In this document: positions 44,145-52,920 of the stretch, in pieces | Position numbering within the stretch: position 1 is the stretch's first letter | Layout: every line of letters begins with the position of its first letter | From: Verrucomicrobiota bacterium | Lineage (GTDB): Bacteria; Verrucomicrobiota; Verrucomicrobiia; CAIQCK01 | Assembly: GCA_026397915.1 (NCBI GenBank) | Contig: JAPLTX010000061.1 | Span: 195,200-259,199, forward strand | Direction: 5' to 3' | Length of the DNA stretch: 64,000 bases | Position numbers and translations under genes: made by a program | Notes under the pieces: generated by a model | Told to the model about the DNA's origin: nothing | Databases searched by the model: none | The model's input: the letters and a program-made list of their open reading frames with translations, nothing else

Positions 44145-44696
44145 ATGAACACCAGATTGTTGGCAAAGATTAGCGTCCTCGGCATCGCCGTCGTTTTGAG
44201 CGCCGGCATAGTCGGCTGCAAAAAGAAACCCCATGCCACGCCCGGCCCTGGCCCTGGCTTGGACGGCGCCGGCCCCGTCTCCGTGACGCCACCGATGGAT
44301 ACCACCGGTGTGATGCCCCCGCGCAGCGGAGACCCGACCCAGCGCAACCAACCGCCGCGTCTTGCCGCCGATACCGTCCACTTCGCATTCGACAGCTCCG
44401 TCGTTAATCCGAGCGAGCGTCCGAAGCTCGACGACATGGCCGCTTACATGCGGGAGAACCCGGGCCACGTCATCACAATTGAAGGTCACTGCGACGAGCG
44501 CGGCACTGCGGAATATAACCGTTCGTTGGGCGAGCGCCGCGCGCAAGCGTGCCGCGAGTATTTGACCAGCACGGGCGTGGACGGCAACAAGCTGCAGACC
44601 ATCAGCTACGGCAAGGAGAAGCCGGCGGATCCCGGCCACGGCGAGGAAGCGTGGGCGAAGAACCGCCGCGCAGAGTTCATCATCACCGGCCAATAA
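44145..44696 (+). CDS. pal: Peptidoglycan-associated lipoprotein Pal
   Basis: A 183-residue lipoprotein with a lipobox ending GIVGC (C25), a Pro/Gly-rich linker and a C-terminal OmpA-like domain (about 75-183). The peptidoglycan-binding strand has DTVHFAFDSSVV, VITIEGHCDERG and NRSLGERRAQACREYL. It anchors the outer membrane to the cell wall as the endpoint of the Tol system. The ATG follows a GAAGGAGA ribosome site. An intrinsic terminator lies 26 bp downstream of the stop and ends the operon. Confidence 0.93.
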   Translation: MNTRLLAKISVLGIAVVLSAGIVGCKKKPHATPGPGPGLDGAGPVSVTPPMDTTGVMPPRSGDPTQRNQPPRLAADTVHFAFDSSVVNPSERPKLDDMAAYMRENPGHVITIEGHCDERGTAEYNRSLGERRAQACREYLTSTGVDGNKLQTISYGKEKPADPGHGEEAWAKNRRAEFIITGQ

Positions 44697-44721
44697 TCAC
44701 AGCGGCTGGCTTCACATTCGG

Positions 44722-44756
44722 AACGGCCCGGATGATGCGTGTGTCCGGGCCGTTTT
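44722..44756 (+). terminator. Intrinsic terminator after pal
   Basis: ACGGCCCGGA (44723-44732) and TCCGGGCCGT (44744-44753) form a perfect 10-bp stem with an 11-nt loop, followed by TTT. It closes the tol-pal operon before the tat genes. Confidence 0.88.
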
Positions 44757-44832
44757 GTCCGACGGAGTTGGAGTTTTACATTTGACCGTGAAGGTCTTAA
44801 CCTTCGGTGAATCTTAGGAACGGAGAAGAGAC

Positions 44833-45105
44833 ATGAACGTAATATTGGGAGTTTGGGACCTCGGGATGGGACAGATCATCCTCATCTTGTTGGTTGTGCT
44901 GCTGATGTTTGGCGCGAAGAAGTTGCCCGATCTGGCCAAAGGCTTGGGTCAAGGCATCAAGGAATTCAAGAAAGCCACGCGCGACATCCAGGACGAAGTC
45001 ACCAAGGCGGCCAACGCCCCTGACGAGGTTTCCCGGCCCATGCCGCCCGAACCGCCGAAGTCGGCCTCTTCCGAATCGCAGAAACCGGAACCGCCGAGCG
45101 CGTAA
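44833..45105 (+). CDS. tatA: TatA/TatE twin-arginine translocase subunit
   Basis: A 90-residue protein with a short N-terminal transmembrane helix (about 13-28) and the FG hinge in LMFGAKKLPDLAKGLG. An amphipathic helix (IKEFKKATRDIQDEV) and a Pro/Ser-rich tail follow. It forms the protein-conducting pore for folded Tat substrates such as the two Gfo/Idh/MocA enzymes at the start of this window. It is TatA-like rather than TatB-like by length and tail. It lies 50 bp before tatC. A GGAACGGAGAAGAG ribosome region precedes the ATG. Confidence 0.92.
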   Translation: MNVILGVWDLGMGQIILILLVVLLMFGAKKLPDLAKGLGQGIKEFKKATRDIQDEVTKAANAPDEVSRPMPPEPPKSASSESQKPEPPSA

Positions 45106-45154
45106 GACGCGCGCCTCGTGCCACTGAGCGCGAGGCAATAGGCAAGACCTCGCC

Positions 45155-46342
45155 ATGGCCGAGCCATCCGACACGCCGCCGCCCGATCAAGAGCCGGACG
45201 AAGAGGGAGAACTGGAAACCAAACCGTTTCTGGACCACCTCGAAGACCTGCGGTGGACCCTTCTGAAATCGTTGGCGGCGCTTTTCGTCACCATCTCCGT
45301 TGCATTTTACGGTCTGCCGTGGCTCATGGCCGCGCTGGAGTGGCCGCTGCATGGAGTCGGCGATGTCCTCCGGGAACCGGTGCCGTTTGCCACGCGTGAC
45401 CTGCGCCACGCTGGCGACCTCGCCGCCAAGCTGAAGAATCCGCCTGATGTTCTGTCGCACTATCTCATTGAGCACTTTTCCGTCGGGACGCAGAAACAAC
45501 TGCAGACGTATGATCCTGCCGAGCCTGCGGCCAAGGCACTACGGTCGGCCTTGGTGGATGACCTCAACAGAATCACAGAGGGCGAGTGTCTCTACACGCC
45601 GGAACGCTTTGCCAACATCAAGCTGACCGACGAGGCGTTGGAATGGTTGCAGCAGAAGCCCGGCGGCAAGGATCTCATCCGGCTCAACCGCCTGCTCTTG
45701 GAGGAAGCCTACCCGCTTGAAATTGCGAAGCTCAAGGAACCGAACGATTTCGAGCCGGGCAAATTCCTCAACACCATCGGCCCCGGCGAAGTTTTCATTT
45801 TCTCCATCAAGCTCGCCGTGTATGCCGGCACGCTGTTGGCGTTGCCGTTCATCCTCTACTACATCGGCCAGTTCATCCTGCCGGCGCTGACGCGGCGCGA
45901 GAAGCGCTACCTCTGGCCGGCGTTCACCATCGGCGGCGGATTATTTTTTCTCGGCGCGGGCTTCTGTTTCTTCTGGATCATGCCCCGCGCGCTGGCCGTC
46001 AGCATCGCCTGGGCGCGGTGGATGCACGTGGACGTCACGTTTTGGCGCGTCGGCGAATACGTCGCTTTCGTCACCGGCTTCATGCTTGGCATGGGGCTGG
46101 CGTTCGAGACGCCCGTCGTGCTGCTGTCGCTGGTGAAGATGGGCGTCCTCAGCCATGCCGGCCTGAAAAAAGGCCGCCGCTTCTGGATTGTGTTTGCGCT
46201 TGTGGCCGGCGCGTTGCTGACGACACCAGAGGTGTTCACCCAGCTCGTCATGGCCGTCGTCCTTTGCGCGCTCTACGAACTGAGCGTCTGGGGCGCGTGG
46301 CTCATCGAGCGCCGCGAACGCGCAGCGGAAAAGGCGGACTGA
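45155..46342 (+). CDS. tatC: TatC twin-arginine translocase subunit with a long periplasmic insert
   Basis: A 395-residue TatC; typical members are about 250. The core is recognisable: FLDHLEDLRWTLLKSL before the first helix, IGPGEVFIFSIKLAVYAGT at the second helix, LPALTRREKRYLWPAF and ETPVVLLSLVKMGVLS. The extra length is an insert of about 130 residues (about 72-203), mostly charged and helical, in the first periplasmic loop where Tat signal peptides dock. The acidic N-terminal extension (PDQEPDEEGELETK) is also unusual. It follows tatA and is the receptor for twin-arginine signals. Confidence 0.9.
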   Translation: MAEPSDTPPPDQEPDEEGELETKPFLDHLEDLRWTLLKSLAALFVTISVAFYGLPWLMAALEWPLHGVGDVLREPVPFATRDLRHAGDLAAKLKNPPDVLSHYLIEHFSVGTQKQLQTYDPAEPAAKALRSALVDDLNRITEGECLYTPERFANIKLTDEALEWLQQKPGGKDLIRLNRLLLEEAYPLEIAKLKEPNDFEPGKFLNTIGPGEVFIFSIKLAVYAGTLLALPFILYYIGQFILPALTRREKRYLWPAFTIGGGLFFLGAGFCFFWIMPRALAVSIAWARWMHVDVTFWRVGEYVAFVTGFMLGMGLAFETPVVLLSLVKMGVLSHAGLKKGRRFWIVFALVAGALLTTPEVFTQLVMAVVLCALYELSVWGAWLIERRERAAEKAD

Positions 46343-46372
46343 TCGGCGCACCGTGCGCCACCGGAGACTCTC

Positions 46373-46663
46373 ATGGCCCTCAAATCCTCCTACGACCTCG
46401 CAATGGAGCGGCTCGGCAAGTCGCTCGGCCCGGAGCGCAAGCTGACCGGCGAGCAGAAAAAACAGCTCGCGGAGGTTGATTCCATCTACAAAGCGAGGAT
46501 CGCCGATCTGGAACTTGCCTTTGGCGACAAGATCGCCGCTGCCCGCGCCGCCGAGGACTTCGAGAAAGTCCAGAAACTGGAGCAGACGCTGCTCGCCGAG
46601 CGTCAGAAGCTTCGCGAGGAGTGCGAGACAAAAAAGGAGAAGCTCCGCAAGGCAACTGCGTAG
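46373..46663 (+). CDS. Small coiled-coil protein, unknown function
   Basis: A 96-residue, charged, almost fully helical protein with heptad-like Leu spacing (KKQLAEVDSIYKARIADLEL and KVQKLEQTLLAERQKL). There is no signal peptide and no Cys except near the C-terminus (EECETKK). It has no named domain, but short proteins of this type are common downstream of other genes in Verrucomicrobiota. It follows tatC by 30 bp and may be co-transcribed. A structural or chaperone role is only a guess. Confidence 0.65.
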   Translation: MALKSSYDLAMERLGKSLGPERKLTGEQKKQLAEVDSIYKARIADLELAFGDKIAAARAAEDFEKVQKLEQTLLAERQKLREECETKKEKLRKATA

Positions 46664-46785
46664 CGCGATCAGGTTCGGTGTTCGCAAGTTGACTCGCTGC
46701 GCCAAAAAGCTTGCTCCGAAGAAAGCCAAGTCTTAGCCTGCGCGGAAATCGTCGTGAGGAGTGAGTCGAGAGTTTTGTCAGACAC

Positions 46786-47502
46786 GTGAAGATTTCGCTT
46801 TTCATACCGTGCTTCATTGATGCGTGCTATCCGCAGGTCGGGATCAGCATGGTGAAGGTGTTGGAACGGCTCGGCCATCAGGTGGAGTATCCCGAAGACT
46901 TCACCTGCTGCGGCCAGCCGGCGTTCAACTCCGGCTATTGGGACGAGGCGCGCGCGGTGGCCGAGAAGGTGCTCGCCATGTATCGCAGCGCCGAGATCAT
47001 CGTCGGCGTGTCCGGCTCCTGCGGCGCGATGATGATGACGTTCTACAAGGAACTGTTCCACGGCACGCCGCTCGAAGCCGAGGCGAAGGCGCACGCGGCG
47101 AAGGTCTGGGAGTTCTCCGATTTCCTCGTGACGAAGCTCGGCGTGACTGACGTGGGCGCGAAGTTCCCTGCGAAGGTGACATTCCACGACGGTTGCCACG
47201 GCCTGCGCGAGGTGGGCCTGAAGAAACAGCCGCGCGCGTTGCTGGCGAAGGTGCAAGGGCTGGAACTGATCGAGATGGACGCGGCGGAAAGCTGCTGCGG
47301 TTTCGGTGGCACGTTCTCGGTGAAGTTCCCGATGATCTCCACCGCGATGGGCGAGGTGAAGTGCGACTCCGCCCTCAAGACCAAGGCCGACTACATCGTA
47401 TCGTGCGATTCCAGTTGCCTCATGCACATCCAGGGCCTGGCGGACCGGCAGAAGAAGCCGTTGCGCACGATGCACCTGGCGGAGGTGTTGGCGAAACAAT
47501 GA
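46786..47502 (+). CDS. lutA: L-lactate utilisation protein LutA, (Fe-S)-binding
   Basis: A 238-residue protein with two CCG domains: CCGQPAFNSG at about residue 41 and CCGFGGTFSVKFP near 170. These bind a non-cubane iron-sulfur cluster in heterodisulfide reductase-like and glycolate/lactate oxidase subunits. It is one of three subunits of the LutABC L-lactate oxidase. The start is GTG at 46786 (MKISLFIPC), since no ATG lies in a better place. Its TGA stop overlaps the ATG of lutB by four bases, which implies tight coupling. Confidence 0.93.
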   Translation: MKISLFIPCFIDACYPQVGISMVKVLERLGHQVEYPEDFTCCGQPAFNSGYWDEARAVAEKVLAMYRSAEIIVGVSGSCGAMMMTFYKELFHGTPLEAEAKAHAAKVWEFSDFLVTKLGVTDVGAKFPAKVTFHDGCHGLREVGLKKQPRALLAKVQGLELIEMDAAESCCGFGGTFSVKFPMISTAMGEVKCDSALKTKADYIVSCDSSCLMHIQGLADRQKKPLRTMHLAEVLAKQ

Positions 47503-48896
47503 GCACCGTCGCCCAAGTTTTCAAAGAGACCGCCCGGCGGATGACGCACGACCTGCGTCATCGTTCGTGGATCCAGAACGCGCTTGGCAAATACTACGTC
47601 GGCCGCGACGAGAAAAAGGCGCGATTTCAGAACTGGCAGGAGGCGCGCCAGGCCGCGGCGGAGATCAAGTGGGACGCGGTCAATCACCTCGACAAGTATC
47701 TCGAACAGTTCGTCAGCAAGATCGAAGCGCGCGGCACGAAAGTGTTCTGGGCCAGCACCGGCCAGCAGGCGTGCGATTACATTGTCGGGGTCGCCAAAAA
47801 GCATCGCGTCCGCTCGATCGTCAAATCAAAGGCGATGACCGGCGAGGAAATCCATCTTGCGCAGGCACTGGAGAAGTCCGGCGTCGAGGTCGTCGAGACG
47901 GACTTGGGCGAATACATCGTCCAGCTCCGCGAGGAAGCGCCTTACCACATCGTCTTTCCGGCGATGCACCTGACGCGCCACGAGATCAGCGATCTCTTCA
48001 ACAAGAAGCTCGGCAGCGCGCCGACGGACAGCCCGGAAGAACTGACGATGATCGCGCGGCGGACGCTGCGGAAAAAATACTGCGCCGCCGATATGGGCAT
48101 CTCCGGCGCGAACTTCGCCATCGCCGAGACGGGCATGATTTCGCTCACGACGAACGAGGGCAACGGCCGACTCTCGACCTCGCTGCCGAGGATTCATGTC
48201 GCACTGATCGGCATCGAGAAGGTGCTACCGACACTTGACGACCTGGCGCTGTTCCTGCCGATGCTGGCAACGGCCGGCGCGGCGCAGGCGGTCAGTTGCT
48301 ACAACACGTTCATCGCCGGCCCGCGGCAGGAACGTGAGCCGGACGGACCGGATGAGTTTCACGTGGTGCTGCTCGACAACGGCCGCACCCGCCTGCTGGC
48401 CGACGCCGAGCAACGCGACACGCTGCACTGCATCCGCTGCGGCGGGTGCCTCAACGTCTGCCCAATCTATAAGAACATCGGCGGCCACAGCTATGCGACG
48501 ACCTACATGGGGCCGATCGGCTCGGTGCTCACGCCCCACATGCGCGGCCTGACGGAGTGGAAACACCTGTCGTTCGCCTCGTCGCTTTGCGGCGCATGCA
48601 CCGAAGCCTGCCCGGTGAAGATTGACCTGCATCATCACCTGCTCCAGAACCGCCGCAACGCCATCCGCTGTAAGTCGCCGTGGTGGGAGAAGCTGATTTT
48701 CCAGGGCTTCGTCACGCTGATGAACCATCCGCTGCTTTACCGGCTCGGCGTGAAGCTGGGCTGGTTCGGCCAGAAATTTCACGGCCTTGTCAAAGGCACG
48801 AAGCTCGACCCGGTATATGCGTGGACCCAGTCGCGAGAGCTGCCGCCGCTGGCCCGCAACAGCTTCAAGGATTACTGGCGGAGGAAACAATCGTGA
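47499..48896 (+). CDS. lutB: L-lactate utilisation protein LutB, [4Fe-4S] ferredoxin-like subunit
   Basis: A 465-residue protein. The N-terminal LUD domain has VFWASTGQQACDYI and KSKAMTGEEIHLAQALEKSG. The C-terminal part holds two [4Fe-4S] motifs, CIRCGGCLNVCP and CGACTEACP. It carries electrons and forms the catalytic core of L-lactate oxidation to pyruvate with LutA and LutC. The ATG at 47499 overlaps lutA, and the following gene starts within its stop (GTGA). This subunit is somewhat AMP/arsenate-reductase-like in the LUD region, which is usual for LutB. Confidence 0.93.
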   Translation: MSTVAQVFKETARRMTHDLRHRSWIQNALGKYYVGRDEKKARFQNWQEARQAAAEIKWDAVNHLDKYLEQFVSKIEARGTKVFWASTGQQACDYIVGVAKKHRVRSIVKSKAMTGEEIHLAQALEKSGVEVVETDLGEYIVQLREEAPYHIVFPAMHLTRHEISDLFNKKLGSAPTDSPEELTMIARRTLRKKYCAADMGISGANFAIAETGMISLTTNEGNGRLSTSLPRIHVALIGIEKVLPTLDDLALFLPMLATAGAAQAVSCYNTFIAGPRQEREPDGPDEFHVVLLDNGRTRLLADAEQRDTLHCIRCGGCLNVCPIYKNIGGHSYATTYMGPIGSVLTPHMRGLTEWKHLSFASSLCGACTEACPVKIDLHHHLLQNRRNAIRCKSPWWEKLIFQGFVTLMNHPLLYRLGVKLGWFGQKFHGLVKGTKLDPVYAWTQSRELPPLARNSFKDYWRRKQS

Positions 48897-49582
48897 GCGA
48901 GCGCGAACAGATTCTCGGACGCATCCGCGAAGCGTTGCGCGTCGCCGCGCCGAAACCGGGCCTGCTCTCCGGCCCCGGCCAGCGCGTGCCGCCGCACGAA
49001 AAACGACCGACGGACTTCAGGCCGTGGCTGCCGGTGGTGGGCGACAGCTTCGAGGAGCGCGCTGCGCTGTTCGCGAAGAACTCGGCGGAACTGAAAACGG
49101 ATTTCCAACTCGTCGCCAACCGCGACGAACTCCAAACCAAACTTCTCGCGCTTGCCCACGCCGAAGGCTGGAAGAAGATCGCGACACACGCCGGTGAGCT
49201 GACCAATTACGCTTTTGCAGCGCTGGGCCTGCCGGTGGTGCAGACCGGCGGCCGTTACAAGCTGGACGAACTCGAATCGTCGGACGCCGGTATCACTGAA
49301 TGCGACGCGCTTGTTGCACAGACCGGATCGGTCGTCGTCACCACCCGGAGTGCCGGCGGCCGCGCGCTATCGGTGTTGCCGCCGCATCACGTCGTGCTTG
49401 CGCGGCGCGACCAGTTGCTGCGCGACCTGCCCGCGGCGTTCACGGCGCTGAAGCAACGATACGGCAGCAGTTATCCCAGCATGATGTGTCTCATCACCGG
49501 CCCCAGCCGCACGGGCGACATTGAGCGCATCCTCGTCCTCGGCGCCCACGGCCCGAAGAAACTGACGATCTTCTGCATGTGA
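48893..49582 (+). CDS. lutC: L-lactate utilisation protein LutC (LUD domain)
   Basis: A 229-residue LUD-domain protein. Landmarks are REQILGRIREALRVA at the start, ECDALVAQTGSVVVTTRSAG in the centre and LSVLPPHHVVLARRDQLLRD. It ends with TGPSRTGDIERILVLGAHG. It is the third subunit of LutABC. The GTG start overlaps the lutB stop by four bases, and a longer frame inside lutB is a shadow. The operon order lutA-lutB-lutC is canonical; no lactate permease or LutR-type regulator is adjacent. Confidence 0.92.
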   Translation: MSEREQILGRIREALRVAAPKPGLLSGPGQRVPPHEKRPTDFRPWLPVVGDSFEERAALFAKNSAELKTDFQLVANRDELQTKLLALAHAEGWKKIATHAGELTNYAFAALGLPVVQTGGRYKLDELESSDAGITECDALVAQTGSVVVTTRSAGGRALSVLPPHHVVLARRDQLLRDLPAAFTALKQRYGSSYPSMMCLITGPSRTGDIERILVLGAHGPKKLTIFCM

Positions 49583-49608
49583 GCGGTGGAGCATCGGTGC
49601 TGGGGTTT

Positions 49609-50430
49609 ATGATGACCCGCGACATCGCAATCCAGGTTTTCAAATGGATCGCCCTACTGGCGCTGGTGTGGCTGTTCCTGCGCTGGTTTGAGTGGCGCAG
49701 CGTTTTCATTCCCTATCGCCAGGTCGAAAACACGCCGGCAGATTTCCGGCTGCGTTTTGAAGACGTGACACTCACGACCGCTGACGGCGTGAAGCTCAAC
49801 GGTTGGTATGTGCCACAGGCCAACGCGAAACTCACCGTCCTTTTCTGTCACGGCAATGCCGGTAACATCGGCCATCGGTTTGAAAAGCTGCTCATCCTTC
49901 GCGACCTCGGCGTTAATATCTTCATGTTCGACTACCGCGGCTATGGCCGCAGCGAGGGCTGGCCGTCGGAGCAAGGCACCTACAACGACGCGCTGGCCGC
50001 TTACGATTGGCTGCGCCAGGAAAAGTCGGTCACGCCGGAGCGGCTCGTCCTGCAGGGCGAATCGCTCGGCTGCGCGGTAGCCATCGAACTGGCCCGCCAG
50101 CGTCCCGTCGGCGGGCTGGTGCTGGAGAGCGGGTTTGCCAGCATACCGGAAATGGCGCGCGCGGTTTATCCGTGGCTGCCGCTGCACCTGATTTGCCAGA
50201 TCCGCTACGATTCATTGTCGAAGATCGGCTCGGTGAAAGCGCCGCTACTGAGCTTGCACAGCCGCGAGGACGAGATCGTGCCGTTCAGCCAGGCGGAGCG
50301 GTTGTTCGCCGCCGCGCCGGGACCGAAGAAGCTGGTCGAGCTTCGCGGCGATCACAACGGCGGCTTCGCCGCGAGCGAAGCGGTCTATCGCGCGGCGCTA
50401 CGGGAGTTTTTCCAGTCGCTGGGCAAGTGA
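49609..50430 (+). CDS. Alpha/beta hydrolase, membrane anchored
   Basis: A 273-residue protein with an N-terminal transmembrane helix (about residues 6-24) and an alpha/beta hydrolase domain. The oxyanion region has VLFCHGNAGNIGHRF. The nucleophile elbow is QGESLGCAVA (Ser), the acid is in LHSREDEIVPF and the His is in LRGDHNGGF. It resembles ABHD13/ABHD17-type serine hydrolases and BAAT/peptidase-like esterases. A GTG start at 49579 would overlap the lutC stop (GTGA) and add ten residues; ATG 49609 is preferred, but both are possible. It follows lutC directly. Substrate unknown; probably a short lipid or ester. Confidence 0.8.
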   Translation: MMTRDIAIQVFKWIALLALVWLFLRWFEWRSVFIPYRQVENTPADFRLRFEDVTLTTADGVKLNGWYVPQANAKLTVLFCHGNAGNIGHRFEKLLILRDLGVNIFMFDYRGYGRSEGWPSEQGTYNDALAAYDWLRQEKSVTPERLVLQGESLGCAVAIELARQRPVGGLVLESGFASIPEMARAVYPWLPLHLICQIRYDSLSKIGSVKAPLLSLHSREDEIVPFSQAERLFAAAPGPKKLVELRGDHNGGFAASEAVYRAALREFFQSLGK

Positions 50431-50442
50431 CCGGATCGGCCG

Positions 50443-50805
50443 TCACGCGGTCATCACGGTCTTGTCGTGTTCGTAGGTAGGCGCGCAACAACAGAGGAAA
50501 ACCAGCGGCTCGTCACCGGTGTTGACGATGCTGTGGCGCTGGTTCGCCGGAATGGCGATAGCGTCAAGCGGGCCAACGGCGCGCTGGTCGCTGCCCATGC
50601 ACATCAGACCGCGGCCTTGGAGGATGTAGTAAATCTCATCGGTGGCGACGTGATAATGTTCCTGCGTCGCACCGCCCGGCGGCAATATGGCCTCGGCGAG
50701 GCTCAGGTTGCGGATGCAGGAATTCCGATAAGCCATCAGCTCGCGGATTTCCGAGCCGTCCTTGGTAATGAATGGCGTGGTAGCGTTGCGTTGGATGACA
50801 TCCAT
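50443..50805 (-). CDS. Cupin domain protein
   Basis: A 120-residue single-cupin protein. The first motif is ATQEHYHVATDEIYYILQGRG (H-x-H and E), and the second is GPLDAIAIPANQRHSIVNTG (final His). These bind a metal, usually Mn, Fe or Zn. The tail has a CCC run (FLCCCAPTYEHD). Cupins of this size include phosphomannose isomerase-like enzymes and regulators, so the function cannot be read. It is convergent with the alpha/beta hydrolase, with only 12 bp between stops. Confidence 0.8.
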   Translation of the reverse strand: MDVIQRNATTPFITKDGSEIRELMAYRNSCIRNLSLAEAILPPGGATQEHYHVATDEIYYILQGRGLMCMGSDQRAVGPLDAIAIPANQRHSIVNTGDEPLVFLCCCAPTYEHDKTVMTA

Positions 50806-50868
50806 AAGCAGATTTCATCATAAAGCCTCCGGGCTGGGAGGCGAGGAAAGAGTTGCGGCACGACTTGG

Positions 50869-52920
50869 CTACACCGAAGTCTTCTTCAACAGCCGCACAG
50901 TGAGCGCGAGCAACCCGACGACGGCCACCAGCAGCACGCCCCACAACGCCAGCGTCGGTGGCGCGCTCTGGAAGTAGTCCGCCGCGCTGCGACGGTGCGC
51001 GGGATTCGACTCGAGCGGTGCCAGCGATGCGGGCACGGCGGAATAGGCGAGCACCTCGCGTCGCAAGCTCTGGATGTCATAGCGCGGCGACTGCGCCCGC
51101 TCGTTGCCGAGCAGCAGGCGGTAGCTGTCTTCTTCGGACTTCAGCTTGAATACGACCCGCGGCACTGAGACGATTGCGCGGGCTTTTTCCAGCGTGAGCG
51201 GCGCGTTGTCGCCCTCCTCGATCTGGAGAAACAGCGTGTCGTAGCGACCGCCATCTAGGTTGAGTTGAACCGGGTCGCGCTGCCCGGCTTGTCTGAACAG
51301 TTCACGGGAGAAGAGCACGCGGTCGCCATGCCGCGGATCGTGCGACGGCGCTGTCAGTGTTGCGGGGCGGGAAAAGAAAGTCTCGGCAACTTTGAGGCGC
51401 AGTTGTTGCAACGGCAATGTCATTGCTTTGCCGTCGGCGCCTTCGACAGTGAGCCTGTAGCGGCTGACGACGGCGCGCTGGCCGCGCTTCGCCGGACGCG
51501 TGTCCGGTTCGACACGCAGTGTGACTTCCGCCTCGGCTGCGTTGGCTTCGAGGATGAACGGAATCTGCCGGCCCGCGCTGCCGACGACGCGGAGATCGCC
51601 AAGATCGGGCCGCAATACCGCCAGATCGGCCGGCGCGAGCGTCACAGTGTAAATGTCTTCGACTTTCGGCAGCGTCAGTGCCCGTGCCATTTTCCACTGC
51701 CGCGTCTCGATCGCCGCGCCGTGCGGGGCGACGAACTGCATCGGCGGGACGGGGCGGTAGCGCGGGTTGGACGTTTCAGCTCCAAGCTCGGCGGCAATGA
51801 ACTGCGGACTGAGACCGAGGCGCGCTTTTAGCATCTCCAGGTCGTAAACCGCCGCGCGCGTCGCAATGTTGCCGTAGTAGAGCGTCCACGGCCCCGCGAC
51901 GACGACGGGGAACAGCACGCGCGAGGCGACGCCGCTCACCGTCACGCGCAGGTTGCGCAGCGGCGGACTGTCGCCGTTCTGCATCTCCAGCACCAACCGG
52001 CCGCTCCGCGGTGCGGTCACTGAAAACGAGAGCGCCTCGCCGCTCAATCCGTCGTCTTCGAGTTTGAGGCGGTAAACATCGCTCTTGCCAAGCACGACTC
52101 GCGTTCGCCGGCCGCTCACTTCCCGTTCTTCGATCAGCGTAACATAACGCGAGAATGCCACGTCGTCGGATTCGATCTCCACTTTCTCGACTGGCAAACC
52201 CGACGGCAAATCGAGTTGGTAGCGACGTATCGTTCCATCGTCGGATTGCTGTCCGATGTCGGCGCGCCGGTTCCATCGTTCGCCGGCCACGTCGCGCGCG
52301 ATGCGCGCCATCACACCGCGGATTAGAATCGGCGCCGACCGCTGGTCGTCGGCGGTCAACCGCAGGTAACGCGCGGTCTGCGGTGTTGGCAACTGGATGA
52401 CGGTGTGATGGACGCGGAAGTTCCACTGCCGGTCGAAGATGCCGGCGTCAGCCACCAGTTCGCGCCAGCCGGTGGCATCACCCGACGCCTCGACGCGAAA
52501 CCGTTTGGCGAAGTCTGTGGCATCAATTCGCAACTCGACCGTGTCGAACTGCCGCGGCTCCCGGAAATCCACAGTCCACACGGTGCGCAACTTCTTGTCC
52601 GAACGGACGTCGGCAAGGTCTCCGTCCCAGTGGCGCGCGGCCTTCCGGTCGGTCTTTTGATCCACAACAAATGGCACCTCGTGGCTGTCCGCGCCGATGA
52701 GGCGCAAGTCGCGCAGGTCCGGCCGCGCAACGGCGGCGACCTCTGGCGGCAACGGCAGCGCCGCAAAACCGACCGGCTGGCCAACGGCGCTGATGGTGAC
52801 GTTTCGGCGGAATTTCCAGCCGCTGCGCGCTTCGTCGAGGTCGGCGGAGCCGGCGCGAACGAGCGACGGCGCGGGCAGCAACGACAGCGCGAGAAACAGA
52901 GTCGAGGTTCGGGCATTCAT
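50869..52920 (-). CDS. DUF3999 family envelope protein
   Basis: A 683-residue protein with a signal peptide (MNARTSTLFLALSLLPAPS, cleavage near RAGSA), a large periplasmic part built of beta-rich repeats (DLRDLRLIGADSHEVPFVVD, LADVRSDKKLRTVWTVDF, LRLTADDQR) and one C-terminal membrane helix (about 655-677). This matches the DUF3999 family. The start at 52920 overlaps the last codons of the DUF2339 gene upstream by four bases, so the two are coupled. The DUF3999-DUF2339 pairing is common in diverse bacteria. Function is unknown; carbohydrate or cell-wall interaction is a guess from the beta-rich modules. Confidence 0.8.
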   Translation of the reverse strand: MNARTSTLFLALSLLPAPSLVRAGSADLDEARSGWKFRRNVTISAVGQPVGFAALPLPPEVAAVARPDLRDLRLIGADSHEVPFVVDQKTDRKAARHWDGDLADVRSDKKLRTVWTVDFREPRQFDTVELRIDATDFAKRFRVEASGDATGWRELVADAGIFDRQWNFRVHHTVIQLPTPQTARYLRLTADDQRSAPILIRGVMARIARDVAGERWNRRADIGQQSDDGTIRRYQLDLPSGLPVEKVEIESDDVAFSRYVTLIEEREVSGRRTRVVLGKSDVYRLKLEDDGLSGEALSFSVTAPRSGRLVLEMQNGDSPPLRNLRVTVSGVASRVLFPVVVAGPWTLYYGNIATRAAVYDLEMLKARLGLSPQFIAAELGAETSNPRYRPVPPMQFVAPHGAAIETRQWKMARALTLPKVEDIYTVTLAPADLAVLRPDLGDLRVVGSAGRQIPFILEANAAEAEVTLRVEPDTRPAKRGQRAVVSRYRLTVEGADGKAMTLPLQQLRLKVAETFFSRPATLTAPSHDPRHGDRVLFSRELFRQAGQRDPVQLNLDGGRYDTLFLQIEEGDNAPLTLEKARAIVSVPRVVFKLKSEEDSYRLLLGNERAQSPRYDIQSLRREVLAYSAVPASLAPLESNPAHRRSAADYFQSAPPTLALWGVLLVAVVGLLALTVRLLKKTSV

